Positions 24,932 through 36,878 of a DNA stretch of 64,000 nt are shown piece after piece; the first letter of the stretch is position 1, and the number at the start of each line of letters is the position of its first letter. Both the position numbers and the translations under genes were made by a program. Under the pieces are notes generated by a model that was not told the origin of the DNA, ran no database searches, and was given only the letters and a program-made list of their open reading frames with translations. This stretch comes from Cotesia glomerata. Its lineage: Eukaryota > Arthropoda > Insecta > Hymenoptera > Braconidae. Location: NCBI RefSeq assembly GCF_020080835.1, contig NC_058158.1:1860001-1924000 (forward strand), read 5' to 3'.

Positions 24932-26183
24932 TCTATATTATTAAGAGAATAAGAAAAATTTTGTTTCCAGGGTAATTATATGATAAAATCGGTTTTTTTT
25001 AGTGTCATTGCAAAGGTCTTGGCTTGAATTTATGTCTTTTCAAGGTTTCATATCATTCTGACCGATAGACAATTTATTATTATAAATATTTGGGCTGCAT
25101 TCGAAAATGCTCTATTTCTAAATACATAATTAAGAAATGACCTTGTATCTTGTGAAATATTAACATTTTTAAAGATATAAGCTCATCCCGATGTTATACT
25201 CATCGAGACCTTTCATTTGAGTACCCACATCAATTTTTCATATATTTCATATACTTATATATACAAATATATGAAAAATATATAAAAATGCATGTCGGTA
25301 CTCAAATGAAAGCTTTTGATGATTATAACATCAAGATGAGCTTATATCTTAAAAAATGTCAGTAATTAAGAACTGACTTTGTTATCTTGTCAATTAATAA
25401 TTTTGAAAATATAAGCTCATTCTGATGTTACACTCATCAAGACCTTTCATTTGAGTACCCACACCAATTTTTCATATATTTTATATATTTATATATATGT
25501 ATATATGAAAAATATATCAAAAATACATGTGGGTACTCAAATGAAAGGTCTTGATGATTATAACATCAGGATGAGCTTATATCTTAAAAAATGTCAGTAA
25601 TTAAGAACTGACTTTGTTATCTTGTCAATTAATAATTTTGAAAATATAAGCTCATCCTGATGTTACACTCAGCAAGACCTTTTATTTGAGTACCCACACC
25701 AATTTTTCATATATTTTATATATTTATATATATATGTATATATGAAAAATATATCAAAAATACATGTGGGTACTCAAATGAAAGCTTTTGATGATTATAA
25801 CATCAAGATGAGCTTATATCTTAAAAAATGTCAGTAATTAAGAACTGACTTTGTTATCTTGTCAATTAATAATTTTGAAAATATAAGCTCATTCTGATGT
25901 TACACTCATCAAGACCTTTCATTTGAGTACCCACACCAATTTTTCATATATTTTATATATTTATATATATGTATATATGAAAAATATATCAAAAATGCAT
26001 GTGGGTACTCAAATGAAAGGTCTTGATGAGTGTAATATCAGGATGAGCTTATATCTTAAAAAATGTCAGTAATTAAGAACTGACTTTGTTATCTTGTCAA
26101 TTAATAATTTTGAAAATATAAGCTCATCCTGATGTTACACTCAGCAAGACCTTTCATTTGAGTACCCACATCAATTTTTCATA

Positions 26184-26248
<65 letters not shown>

Positions 26249-26564
26249 GTATATATGAAAAATATATCAAAAATGCATGTGGGTACTCAAATGAAAGCTC
26301 TCGATGAGTGTAACATTGAGATGAGCTTATATCTTTAAAATATTATATATATATATATATGAAAAATATATCAAAAATGCATGTGGGTACTCAAATGAAA
26401 GCTCTTGATGAGTATAACATCAGGATGAGCTTATATCCTTAAAAACGTCAATATTTAAGAAAGTACAGTGCAATTAAACAAAATTCATTATTTAATAAAG
26501 CAAAATTTTATTTATTTATAATTCACAAGTCACAGCGTTCACATGGTGACCGCAAGATTGCTAG
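24932..26564 (+). mobile_element. Helitron-like element, copy 2
   Basis: Starts TCTATATTATTAAGAGAAT right after host ...gataa and ends gcaagattgCTAG before host tttt, consistent with insertion between A and T. The sub-terminal hairpin is decayed but gtcac...gtgac remains. Four tandem palindromic units of ~240 bp follow a ~200-bp unique head. An AT microsatellite has expanded at one tip (26186-26260). Confidence 0.7.
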
Positions 26565-26710
26565 TTTTCAATTAATTAATTATCAATGTTAAATGGTAGT
26601 TTAAAAAAAAACAGTAGATTAACTTAAACTGTCTTGAGTTATCACTGCTAAGTAGTGCATTGAAGTTAGTAAATTTATTCCCATCACCGGAATTGAATCA
26701 CTGAGAATAA

Positions 26711-26860
26711 TCATGCCTCGAGTTGTCGAAGGAATATAGAAGCGAAGCTGAAGAACCGCCTGGAGTATCCCAAGCTGAGTCTACCGTCGTAATAGTTAAG
26801 AAAGTAGTAGATAGACAAGAAGTGAAATATTTAGTGTTTAAGCCGCGGAAATGCTGGTGA
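26711..26860 (+). CDS. Open frame ending ...KPRKCW-stop, possible terminal exon
   Basis: A 49-codon open frame in the GC-richer interval 26630-27100, without its own ATG. It has ordinary amino-acid diversity (for example AEEPPGVSQAESTVV, then RQEVKYLVF). Possible acceptors in phase 0 are ctcgag|ttg and tcgaag|gaa, neither with a good pyrimidine tract. It is not a family I know. It could equally be part of a noncoding transcript. Confidence 0.2.
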   Translation, partial: SCLELSKEYRSEAEEPPGVSQAESTVVIVKKVVDRQEVKYLVFKPRKCW

Positions 26861-26911
26861 AAATCGAGGTGAAAAGTTCCAAGTTTAATTTTAAAGCTTA
26901 ACCGCGGAATT

Positions 26912-27100
26912 ATGCAATTTGTCGCCCTTTTGCCTGCGACAACACCGGCTCTGGAGCATCAGCATCCGAGTGAAGCGTCGTTAATACTAATTTGTAGTGT
27001 CGCAGAGTTTCTACCGAAAGTTTCGATAAAAAAACTTCAAAGAGTTTCACTGCACCTGGAAAATATACAACCATTTGTCAGAGATTTATATTCAGATTAA
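26912..27100 (+). CDS. Hypothetical 62-codon ORF
   Basis: Starts with a true ATG (aattATGcaa) and has non-repetitive composition, including PATTPALEHQHPSEAS and a C-terminal HLENIQPFVRDLYSD. It shares the GC-richer island with 26711-26860 but is in another frame. No domain recognised; chance ORF remains likely. Confidence 0.2.
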   Translation: MQFVALLPATTPALEHQHPSEASLILICSVAEFLPKVSIKKLQRVSLHLENIQPFVRDLYSD

Positions 27101-27960
27101 GTTCACGTACTATTTTAATCTTTTTAACCGTCTTACGGTTATTTTATCAGAGATTAATCCTATTATACAATATCTTACAGGAATATTATAAAAGTATTAT
27201 TCCGCTTTACCTTCTTTCATGTTTTAATATTTCATAAATTTCAGATTGAATGGAATAATAACCAACATCGAGCTTGTAACTTGCGTTGCATTTTAAAATA
27301 ATTCAATTAATAAATTCATACATACAATGCAGTTGAAAATTAAATTCCTACAGGCGCTTTGTAGATTTTTTTAAAAACATTTTTTTTGAATATTTCACAA
27401 AATATTTAAATCTATGGAAAAAAAACCAATTAATTTTATAGAATAAATATTAAATTTATAAAAAAAAAAATTACTCGCCAAGATATTTATAAAAATTTTA
27501 ATAGATTTTTTCTTGTAAAAATTTTAAGGGTTAAAGTTAAAAATAAAAATCTTCTAAATAAAAAGTGACAATAAAAGGGTTTAACGATTGATTTATTGTG
27601 ACATCGTTCAATAATTTACTTGACGGATTTATTTATAATTATATTAGAATTAAATTTTTATTTTTAAAACATTTTCTCTTAAAAATAAAAAAAATTGTTT
27701 ACAGAAAATTCAATTTCCTTTAAAAATTTTTCACGTTTATTTTTTTAAGTCTTGATATTTCATGGAATACTAAAAATAAAAAATTGAAGCATTCGATTTA
27801 CTAGATAGCTTCGAGTTTATCGAAAAGAATCTTAACCTGAGGCATAATCGATTATTGAAAACAACTAAATCTAATAAAAAATATGTCATTATTAGCCCAA
27901 GAAACAGAATATCAGCTCTTAGTGATAGATATCACACAGACATGAATTTTTTTAAAGGTT
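27101..27960. other. No recognised features
   Basis: AT-rich, with no repeat ends or credible ORF. Confidence 0.5.
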
Positions 27961-28167
27961 CACTGATAAAAAAATTAACTTGACTCATAATCTGGAATAC
28001 TATTTTGAAGAAAGTGATTTTCTTGAGTCGAGAGAATAAATTCTTGAGACAAGAAAAATTTACTTAAATCAATAATAATTTCTTGACTCGAAAAAATCAT
28101 TTTCTTCAAAATGGTATTCTTGGTTCAATATTTTGGCTCTTGAGTCAAGTTAATTTTTTTATCAGTG
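27961..28167. mobile_element. 207-bp MITE with 27-bp perfect TIRs
   Basis: Begins cactgataaaaaaattaac and ends with the exact inverse (27 bases), flanked by TT on both sides. The CAC...GTG ends and T-N 2-bp duplication put it with the elements at 44485, 45598 and 37085. Confidence 0.75.
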
Positions 28168-29235
28168 TTCCTATAAAAAATTCTTAGCTAAATTAAAATC
28201 AATCTTGTAGCATAGTTTCGTTAATACTTTTCCTTTTGTATATTGCACAGAAAGAAAAATTTCTTGACTGGAGAACAAAATTCTTGGCTCAAGAAAATTT
28301 GTCGGGTACCTGAAGGAAGAAGTTGTGTTGGCTGAAGTAAAAATTTTTCTTTAAATTTTATTCTTGGTGGAAGTCATTTTTTCTTAATTCTATCATAAAT
28401 ACTTGATACAATAAATTTTTATATTTGATCAAGATTTTTCGATACTTTAGGGAAGCAGCGCCACCTACTTTAGCTGAGAAAAAAATTTTCTCACCTTGAA
28501 TATTTAATACCCATTTTATATTATTTTAGCGTGCAATTATACATATTGAATGAAAAAAAATGATGAAATATTATTTGATCTTCCCATTTGACATGTTAAT
28601 CAATAAAAATATTAATGAAAATTAACTTCTATCTTTATATTTAATTTTTTGGAGTAAGAGAGAAATTTTCTCAAGACAAGAAAATTAACTTCTATCAAGA
28701 ACTAAATTTTTTGGAGCAAGAGGCTGAATTTTTTTAAAAAACAACAAGATTTTCTTGACTTAAATAAATGTTCTTGGATCAAGAAAATTTTCAAGTGCTT
28801 GAAGAAAGACCGAAGTAAAAATTTTTCTTTAAATTCTATTCTTGATGGAAGTCATTTTTTCTTAATTCAAATTATCATAAATACTTGATACAATAAATTT
28901 TTATAATAGATCAAGATTTTTAGATACTTTAGGGAAGCAGCGCTACCTACTTCAGCTGAGAAAAAAATTTTCACACCTTGAGAAAATTTTTCTCTTGAAT
29001 ATTTGATACCCATTTTATATTATTTTAGCGTGCAATTATACATATTGAATTTACAAATTTACTTCTAACTCTCTTTACTTTACATTTAATTTTTTGGAGC
29101 AAGAGAGAAATTTTCTCAAGACAAGAAAATTAACTTCTATCAAGAGGCTGAATTTTTCTTATATATTTCTTAAAGCAAGAGAATTAATTTTGTTGCAATA
29201 AGTGAAATTTCTTGTCAAAAAAAAATTTTTTCTTC

Positions 29236-29732
29236 ATACCTCGGTCGAAAGTACGTACTTTCCTCCCTAATGGCAGGAATGAAAGTTTAACATTTACTCC
29301 CTGTGAGAAGTACACGCGCGCTCTCTATAACAGCGGGAGGAAAAAATTTCTCATGCGTAATTACACTCGCAACTAGGGACTATTTATTCTGTCGCTATAA
29401 CAAATTGTTAACCGCTGTAATTTCTGTTGCTACCTTCAACCTTAAAAATAATTATTAATGTTGTTTTATCGTCTGTTAATTTAATATCAAAGTACTATTA
29501 AAGTCAATTCAATACTCCTACCAATAAACCATCGTCAAAATGCTTATCTACAAATTTAAATTTGAATAATCAAATTATGAATTATCAAAACTGTATATTT
29601 AGTGGAGATACGATTTTTAATTGCTCTAATATCAAGTTTGAAAACTGTGTTTTTTATGGAAGTATTAATAATAATTTGTTAAACTAATGAAAATAAATAA
29701 TACATCATTGATAAAATGAAATTAATTTATTA
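29236..29732. other. Unassigned stretch inside interrupted element B
   Basis: Includes a more balanced segment gtcgaaagtacgtactttc at ~29248 that recurs partly as acgtactttcgacc near 30155, probably the ends of another inserted element (~29245-30170). Confidence 0.3.
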
Positions 29733-30024
29733 CACTGAAAAAAAAAAAATACTTTTACTCAATTAACAATTTCTTGGTACAAGAAATTCGATGACGATCA
29801 AATATTCTATTATTATTAATTATTAATTTCTGAAGAGAAGAGCATCAATATTTATCTTTGAATAATAGATAAACAAGAGAATAGCTTTATTTAGATTAAG
29901 TGAAAATTATTTCAATCAATTTAACTAGTTCTTGAGCTAAAATTTGTATTATTGAAAATTTTCAAGAACATGAATTCTTGTATCAAGAAAATTTTCTTAA
30001 TAAAACTATTTTTTTTCCTCGGTG
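29733..30024. mobile_element. CAC...GTG MITE (292 bp, TA duplication)
   Basis: Begins cactgaaaaaaaaaaa and ends ttttttttcctcggtg, flanked by TA on each side. The interior repeats ttcttg/caagaa motifs like element B. Confidence 0.5.
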
Positions 30025-30182
30025 TATTAAAAAATATGACCAGACTTGACTCTTCGAATGTATTTGATGCCTGCCCCCACGACCAGCAGATGCCGGGGCA
30101 GGCATCAAAACATACTTATCAACATTTAAAGTTAAAAAAAAATAAAATTAATAACGTACTTTCGACCGGCTATAAAGAAAAA

Positions 30183-31414
30183 TCGTATACACTACACGGC
30201 CCAAAAGTTGAAATCTCGTTCCTGCGCGTCATTATGCCCTCGGCTTCGTCTCGGGTATAATGACGCACAGGGCCGAAAATTCAACTTTCGGCCCTTGTAG
30301 TGTAATATACTATTTTTTGCCCTCCGGGCGGAAAGTGGCAACTTTGGTCTCACTGCGCTAAACAAAGTTGCTGCTTTCCTCCTTCCTCGGACAAATAGTA
30401 TATTACACACCTAGGGAAGTAAAGTAAGAAATGTCTCAGATCACATGTAATTGTTGGCCGAGGCGAAGCCGAGGTCAATAAACATGTGATCTGAGGCTTT
30501 CTTATTTACTGCCCGTGGTGTGTATACTATTTTTCTCCTCGACGGAGGCGGAAAGCGGCATTTTCGTTTAGCGCAGCGGGAGGAAAATTGACGCTTTCCG
30601 CCCGGAGATGAGAAAAATAGTATACACTCCTCGGGAAGTAAATAAGAAAGCCTCAGATCACATGTTTGTTGACCTCGGCTTCGCCTCGGCCAACAATTGC
30701 ATGTGATCTGAGACATTTCTTACTTTACTTCCCTAGGTGTGTAATATACTATTTCTGCCCTCCGGCCGGAAAGTGGCAACTTTCTGGCCGCTGCGCTAAA
30801 CAAAGTTGCCACATTCCGGCTACGTCGATCAGAAAAATAGTATACACACCTTGGCCAGTAAAAAGTAAAGCCTCTGATCACATATTTGTCAACCTCGGCT
30901 TCGCCTCGGCCAACAATTACATGTGATCTGAGACTTTTCTTATTTTACTGGCCTAGGTATGTAATATACTAATTTTTGCTCGACGGGCAGAAAGCGTCAA
31001 CTTTCGGCCCGCTTCGCTAAACGAAAGTGCCGCTTTCTGCCTTCGTCAAGCAAAAAAATAGTATACACTCCACGGGAAGTAAATAAGAAAGCCTCAGATC
31101 ACATGTTTGTCAACCTCGGCTTCGCCTCGGCCGACAATTACATGTGATCTGAGACATTTCTTACTTTACTTCCCTAGGTGTGTAATATACTAATTTTTGC
31201 CCTCTGGGCGGAAAGTGGCAACTTTGGTCTCACTGCGCTAAACAAAGTTGCCGCTTTCCTCCTTCCTCGGACAAAAAAATATTATACAGCCCTTGGGAAG
31301 TAAAAAAGAAAACCTCAGATCACATGTTTGTTGACCTCGGCTTCGCCTCGGCCAACAATTACATGTGATCTGAGGCTTTTCTTATTTTCCTTCCCAAGGG
31401 GTGTAATATACTAA
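30183..31414. repeat. Array of alternating GC-tipped hairpins H1 and H2 (11 units)
   Basis: Eleven consecutive hairpin units: H2-like 30183-30313, then H1 and H2 alternating at about 30314, 30396, 30534, 30621, 30756, 30836, 30972, 31059, 31196 and 31279. The units at 30396 and 30534 are reversed. H2 units run from tagtatacac to gtgtaatatacta with tip cctcggcttcgcctcgg. H1 units pair ggcggaaagtggcaac with gttgccgctttccgcc and share the loop core ctgcgctaaac. Stem bases vary, often with a matching change opposite. ORFs across the array are by-products of palindromic GC-rich DNA. Confidence 0.8.
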
Positions 31415-31445
31415 ATTTTTACTCAAGAAAATAATTAGGAAGAAA

Positions 31446-32072
31446 AATTTTTATATTAATTTCTTTCAAAATTGCCCGATTGTCCCATAAATATATAATA
31501 AATAAATAAAAAGTGTGTTATCAAAAGAAGAAATTAAATTTCCGCGTTCTTTGTATTTTATATCTGCTAATTTGAAACTAATATTTGGGAAGATTAAATT
31601 ATTGACGATGGCCTAATCCGTCAAACATATTATTAACAAGACAATAATGAAAATCATCAGTTAGTGTATTATTAGTAGAGCAAAAGAGTAAATACGTTAT
31701 TTAGTATTTATGATAGACATGAGGACAATAATGCATGACTATGCACGGACCAATTGGCGGTTAAACGATTAATAACCAAGTTCCCGATAATAATTGTTCA
31801 ACCGTTGGTACATAGTAGTACGCCAACACAGAGTACTCTGTAATGACAATGACAGCGATATGACACAAACAATTTTGTATGTGATGAAACAATTTTCGCT
31901 ATCTCCTATTAATTATAAATATATACCTGGACATAGTATAACCGGACATATATATCAAGTATACTTTCATTGAATTAATACATGGATGCGCTTATTGATC
32001 ATGTTACAGAGTACCCGTTGATTCTATTACGAGGCTTGTTAATTAATTTAATTTAAACATCGCGTGAAATAA
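31446..32072. other. Intergenic sequence downstream of CFAP58
   Basis: AT-rich and unique in this window, with no ORF or repeat ends seen. It may contain an alternative CFAP58 3' end. Confidence 0.45.
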
Positions 32073-32078
32073 TTTATT
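32073..32078 (-). terminator. Candidate polyadenylation signal for CFAP58
   Basis: AATAAA on the minus strand, 13 bases after the stop codon. It would give a very short 3' UTR, so a more distal signal is possible. Confidence 0.3.
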
Positions 32079-32091
32079 TAGCGACAATTGA

Positions 32092-32361
32092 TTATTCTAA
32101 GCTATAATAATTTTGTGAGGGCGCGACAAGCATAGTAAATCCGCCACCGTAGTATTTTTTTTGATTAGCTGGCGAAGCTGATGATCGCGGCGAATCGCTT
32201 ATGATAGTTCCGCAGCTGCTTTTCAATGACTTCGACGAGCTTTTCCGCTTCAATGCTAAGTACTTGGCCTTTAGTTCTCGCAGTTCTTTATTCAGCCTCT
32301 CTACTTCGTATTTATACTCGTTTGTTCGGCACTCCCACATGTTTAACTCTGCAGTTAGGCA
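32092..32361 (-). CDS. CFAP58: CFAP58 exon 11 (terminal)
   Basis: Acceptor tacag|TGC, eighty-nine codons and TAA. Contains CLTAELNMWECRTNEYKYE, then a basic/serine-rich tail (KRKSSSKSLKSS) and a short non-coiled C-terminus. Confidence 0.9.
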   Translation of the reverse strand, partial: CLTAELNMWECRTNEYKYEVERLNKELRELKAKYLALKRKSSSKSLKSSCGTIISDSPRSSASPANQKKYYGGGFTMLVAPSQNYYSLE

Positions 32362-35300
32362 CTGTATAAAAAATCATTTTCATTTTATTACCTTTTGTTT
32401 ATTCTTAGAGCGATAATTAATTTTTTTTTTATACTACCTAGCTTTTTTTTTAAATTAAATATTTTTAAATCAATACACGAGTTAGTACCTTCATCTGCTT
32501 GCCTCTTTCTCGCAGAGCCTCTCTAGCCTTAACGAGATTAGATATTGATTGCGGGGCTGGCTGCTTCGCAAGAATTTGTCTTAGCTCCATGTACAATTTT
32601 TCAATTTCCTTTATCTTATTGCTTTTTGATATCACGAGTTGATTCATTTTAAGTAAACGTTTCTGGAGGATTTGGATCTTTTTCAATAGCTCCATCGTTG
32701 TTGGATCCGATCCCTGGAAAATAAGTTAAATAATTAATAAATAAAGAGCTTTATATTATTTTACAATATTTATTTTTCTATTTATTTGTCAATATTTATC
32801 GAGCTTTTTATTACTGTAGAATTTTTTTTTTTTTTTTTTTTTTTTTAATGATTTAATAATAATAAATAATAAAAATTAAAAAGTAAATTTAGGGTAATTA
32901 TTTACAAGTCGGGTCCACCCTATTTTTGGCCATATCTAAGTGAAAAATTAACATTTTTTAATTATTAAACAGTTGGAAAAAATTTTGGCTCATGTTTTTG
33001 GATAAAATTTCTATTTTATCTTTTTTTGATATATTTTTTGTTGAAAAGTAAATAAAAAAACGAACAATTTAAAAAAAAAATTCAATATCACAATTTTTAT
33101 TTTTAATTTATAAATTTTTTTGAAAATTTGTTAAAATTGTGATAATCAATATCTTTTTAACTTCCCGCTAAGAAAATTGAAAATTTTCAAAAATCGGGAA
33201 GTTATTGGTTTTACCCCGTTTTTCGAAAATCGAGTTTTCATCAGATCTCGACGTTTTGAGGTCCTAGGAAGCTTTCCTGACTATTCCCGCGAGGGTGTCA
33301 CTATGTCTGTATGTATGTATGTGTGTGTGTGTGTGTAAGTATGTAAACCTCTTATAACCTTTGAACGGTTGAACCGATTTCATCGCGGTTGGTGCCATTT
33401 GAAAGAGCTTCGCCAAACTTAGATTTCCTGTTAATTTGAACCGATTTGGACCGATAGATTTTGAGAAATTTGGAGAAATCTAAAAAAAAGTAGGAAAAAA
33501 AATTTTTTCTAAAGTGGTTTTTTTGGGATAACTTTTAAACGGCTCAACCGATTGATTCCAAAAACTAATCAGCTCTCAACCTTGAAAAACCACGTCGATC
33601 GCCGCCAATCCGGTCAAAATCGGTTGATTCGTTCGAGAGATATCGTGAACGAAAGAAAACCGAAAAAAGTGTTTTTTCAGAGTTACTCCGAAATTTCTAG
33701 TTTGACCAATTGAAACTTAGAAATTCTTTATAAGGCTTAAAAAACTGCGTAGAATGCCGCCAACTGCGTAAAAATCGGTTCATTCATTCAAAAGTTATTG
33801 CGGTATGAACATTCAAAAAATAGTGTTCTATGAAACTTCTATCAGACTTTTGAGCTCAAAGAGCTCAAAAGCATAGAAAAGGTATCTTTTTGAGCTCTGA
33901 GAGCTTAAAACAACACACAGATTGTACTTTTGAGCTCGAAGAGCTCAAAAAAGCGGCCAGGTATTAACGGAATTAGCGGGAAGTTGCAGGGATGGCCTTT
34001 AGGGTCAACCGTTTTCCTAATTTTTTTTATTGTATTTTTCAAAAAAAAAAAATATCAATAAAATCAAATAGAAATTCGTTCAAAAAAATGAAAATTAAAA
34101 TGGTGACCTCACTTGTAAATATTTACTATATTGGTAATTATTTACAAGTGGGGTCAACCCTATTTTTGGCCATATCTAGGTGAAAAATTTTTGAGCCCTT
34201 GGCGCGTAACCGAGAGATCCGGGTTCGAGTCCCGGTCTGGGCTGTCTGAATTATTTTTTCGGTTACCGAAAAATTCCTACTGAGTAAAGTCCCTCCTCCC
34301 CCCTTTATCCTTTATTTCCCCAGTTCCCAAATTTGTCTTTAATGACAAATTTAGCTATAAATTATGGCTGTTGAACAATTTTTAATTTTTTTTGATTCTG
34401 CTTGTTTTTTTGGCGCATTTGTGATAAAAAATATCGTGAAAGAAAAAAATAAAGATTTCGATAGGTTTTTTGCCTTCAAAAGTTGGAAAAAATTTTGGCT
34501 CTCATGTTTTTGGATAAAATTTCTAATTTATTTTTTTTTATTTTTTTGATATATTTTTTTTTTTAAGTACATAAAAAAACAAAAAATTAAGAAAAAAAAA
34601 TGGAATATTACAATTTTCTAAAAAAATAATAAATTTTTTTTAAAATTTTTTAAAATTGTAATATTCAACTTTTTTTTTGTATTTTTCAAAAAAAATATAT
34701 CAAAATTTTCCAAAAAAATGAAAATGAAAATAATTGACCCCACTTTTAAATAAATACCAATTTTTCTATTTATTTTTCAATATTTATCGAGCTTTTTATT
34801 ACTGTAGAGCTGTTATTTTTTTTTACATGATTGAATAAAAATTCAAAAGTAAATTAAATTAATTTAATTTTTAATGTAAATGATTGTAATTGTAAAAATA
34901 AAAATCTAAATTAATGAATTTACTGTAATCCAGGATAAGCGCACTAATAGAAGCAAACAGCTAATTAGAATGATAAAACCAATTATCAATTAAGGATTCA
35001 ATAATTGCGGTTTGGCATTGAGTTTGACTAAAACCTTATTAAACAGTAATTATAATAATATAATTGACAAACGATAAAAGGAATAAATGAATAGTAAAGT
35101 AGTAAAATAATGTCAACGTTGACAGTGATGATAATAACAAGAGACGAAGACATTAAAAATAAATTAATAATAAAATAATGAAATGAGCAGACACGAAACG
35201 ATTATTTTTACTTCAAGTTTTCTCCAGCGATGAATATTCAACGGGTTCTGTAGTTCTTCTTCAAGTGCCACGACTTTGAGCCGTTCTCGTGTCATATCGC

Positions 35301-36817
35301 GATTCAAGTGTAAAATTTCATGACGCAAATCACTCGTGTTGTTCAGACTCTTAACTAACAACACTTTTTCGCCTCGCAATTTATTTATTTCTAATTTTAG
35401 TAATCTGATATCCTCGAGCCTTTGTGAGTACTCGGCCTCGCCTTTGCTTAGTGTCTGGTGCAAAAGTTTTATTTTGCTGGATTGTAAATTTAATTCGTCA
35501 TTCCGACGGACTAGCTGCGTGCCCAAAACATCTCGTTCGTTCATAATGTTGTCAATATCTTTTTTCAAACGACTGACATCCGCATCAGCAGTTTTAACGG
35601 CCTCCCGTAACTGTTTCTCATTTATTTTATTGTCCTCCAGTGTTTTACGTAAATCCGATATATTTTTTTGCGCCGATTGCAACTCAATTCTCGCAGCTTC
35701 TTTTTCTTTTTCAGCCTTCCTCAGACCTAAAATAAAATCAATAATCTATTTTATTAAGAGAATAAGCGAAATATTGTGGTCAGTGTATTTATATGATAAA
35801 ATGGGTTTTTATGGTTGAATTTAGTATCGTTGGATAGGTCTTGAACTGGGGTTGTGTCTTTTCATGGTTTTATATCATTCTTCTCATCAATAGTCAATTT
35901 ATTATGATAAGTATTTAGGCTGCATTCGAAAATGCTCTATCTCTAGATACATAATTAAAAAATGACCTTGTATCTCGTGAACTATTGACATTTTTAAAGA
36001 TATAAGCTCATCCCGATGTTACACTCATCAAGAGCTTTCATTTGAGTACCCACATGCATTTTTTATATATTTTTTATATATACGTATATACAATATATAT
36101 AGATATATAAATATATGAAAAAATGATGTGAGTACTTAAATAAAAGCTCTTGATGAGTGTAATATTAGGATGAACTTATATCTTAAAAAATGTCAATAAT
36201 TAAGAACTAACTTTGCTATCTTGTCAACTAATGATTTTTTTGAAGGTATAAGCTCATCATGATGTTATACTCATCAAGACCTTTCATTTAAGTACCCACA
36301 TCAATTTTTCATATTTTTATATATTTTACATATATGTATATATATATGAAAAATATATCAAAAATGCATGTGGCTACTCAAATGAAAGCTCTTAATGAGT
36401 GTAACATCAGGATGAGCTTATATCTTAAAAAATGTCAGTAATTAAGAACTGACTGCTATCTTGTCAACTTATGATATTTTTGAAGATATAAGCTCATCCT
36501 GATGTTAAACTCATTAAGACCTTTCATTTGAGTACCCACATCAATTTTTCATATATTCCATATTTTTATATATAGTATATATATGATTACATGAAAAATA
36601 TATCAAAAATGCATGTGGGTACTCAAATGAAAGCTCTTGATGAGTGTAACATCAAGATAAGCTTATATCTTAAAAAATGTCAATAATTAAGAACTGACCT
36701 TGCTAACTTGTCAGCTAATGATATTTTTGAAGATATAAGATCATCTCGACATTACACTCATCGAGACCATTCGTTTGAGTACCCACATCAATTTTTCATA
36801 TATTTATATGTATTATA

Positions 36818-36878
<61 letters not shown>

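Larger units (their letters stand above)
28246..31445. mobile_element. Element B, copy 3: internally duplicated and heavily interrupted
   Basis: Starts cacagaaagaaaaatttc after host TG. Two partial tandem copies of the element B body follow (to ~28770 and ~28771-29235). The body resumes at ~31418 with tactcaagaaaataattagg, matching ~719-738 of copy 1. The ~2.2 kb between contains a MITE and the H1/H2 hairpin array. The right terminus is lost. Confidence 0.55.

Noticed and set aside
30192..30926. Several overlapping ORFs of 70-90 codons on both strands
   Set aside because: They lie in palindromic GC-rich hairpin units, have no start context and repeat the same peptide text (e.g. FASANNYM) because the units repeat.
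30183..31414. CRISPR-like repeat-spacer array
   Set aside because: The alternating units are themselves palindromes and related to one another, there are no unique spacers, and the context is eukaryotic.
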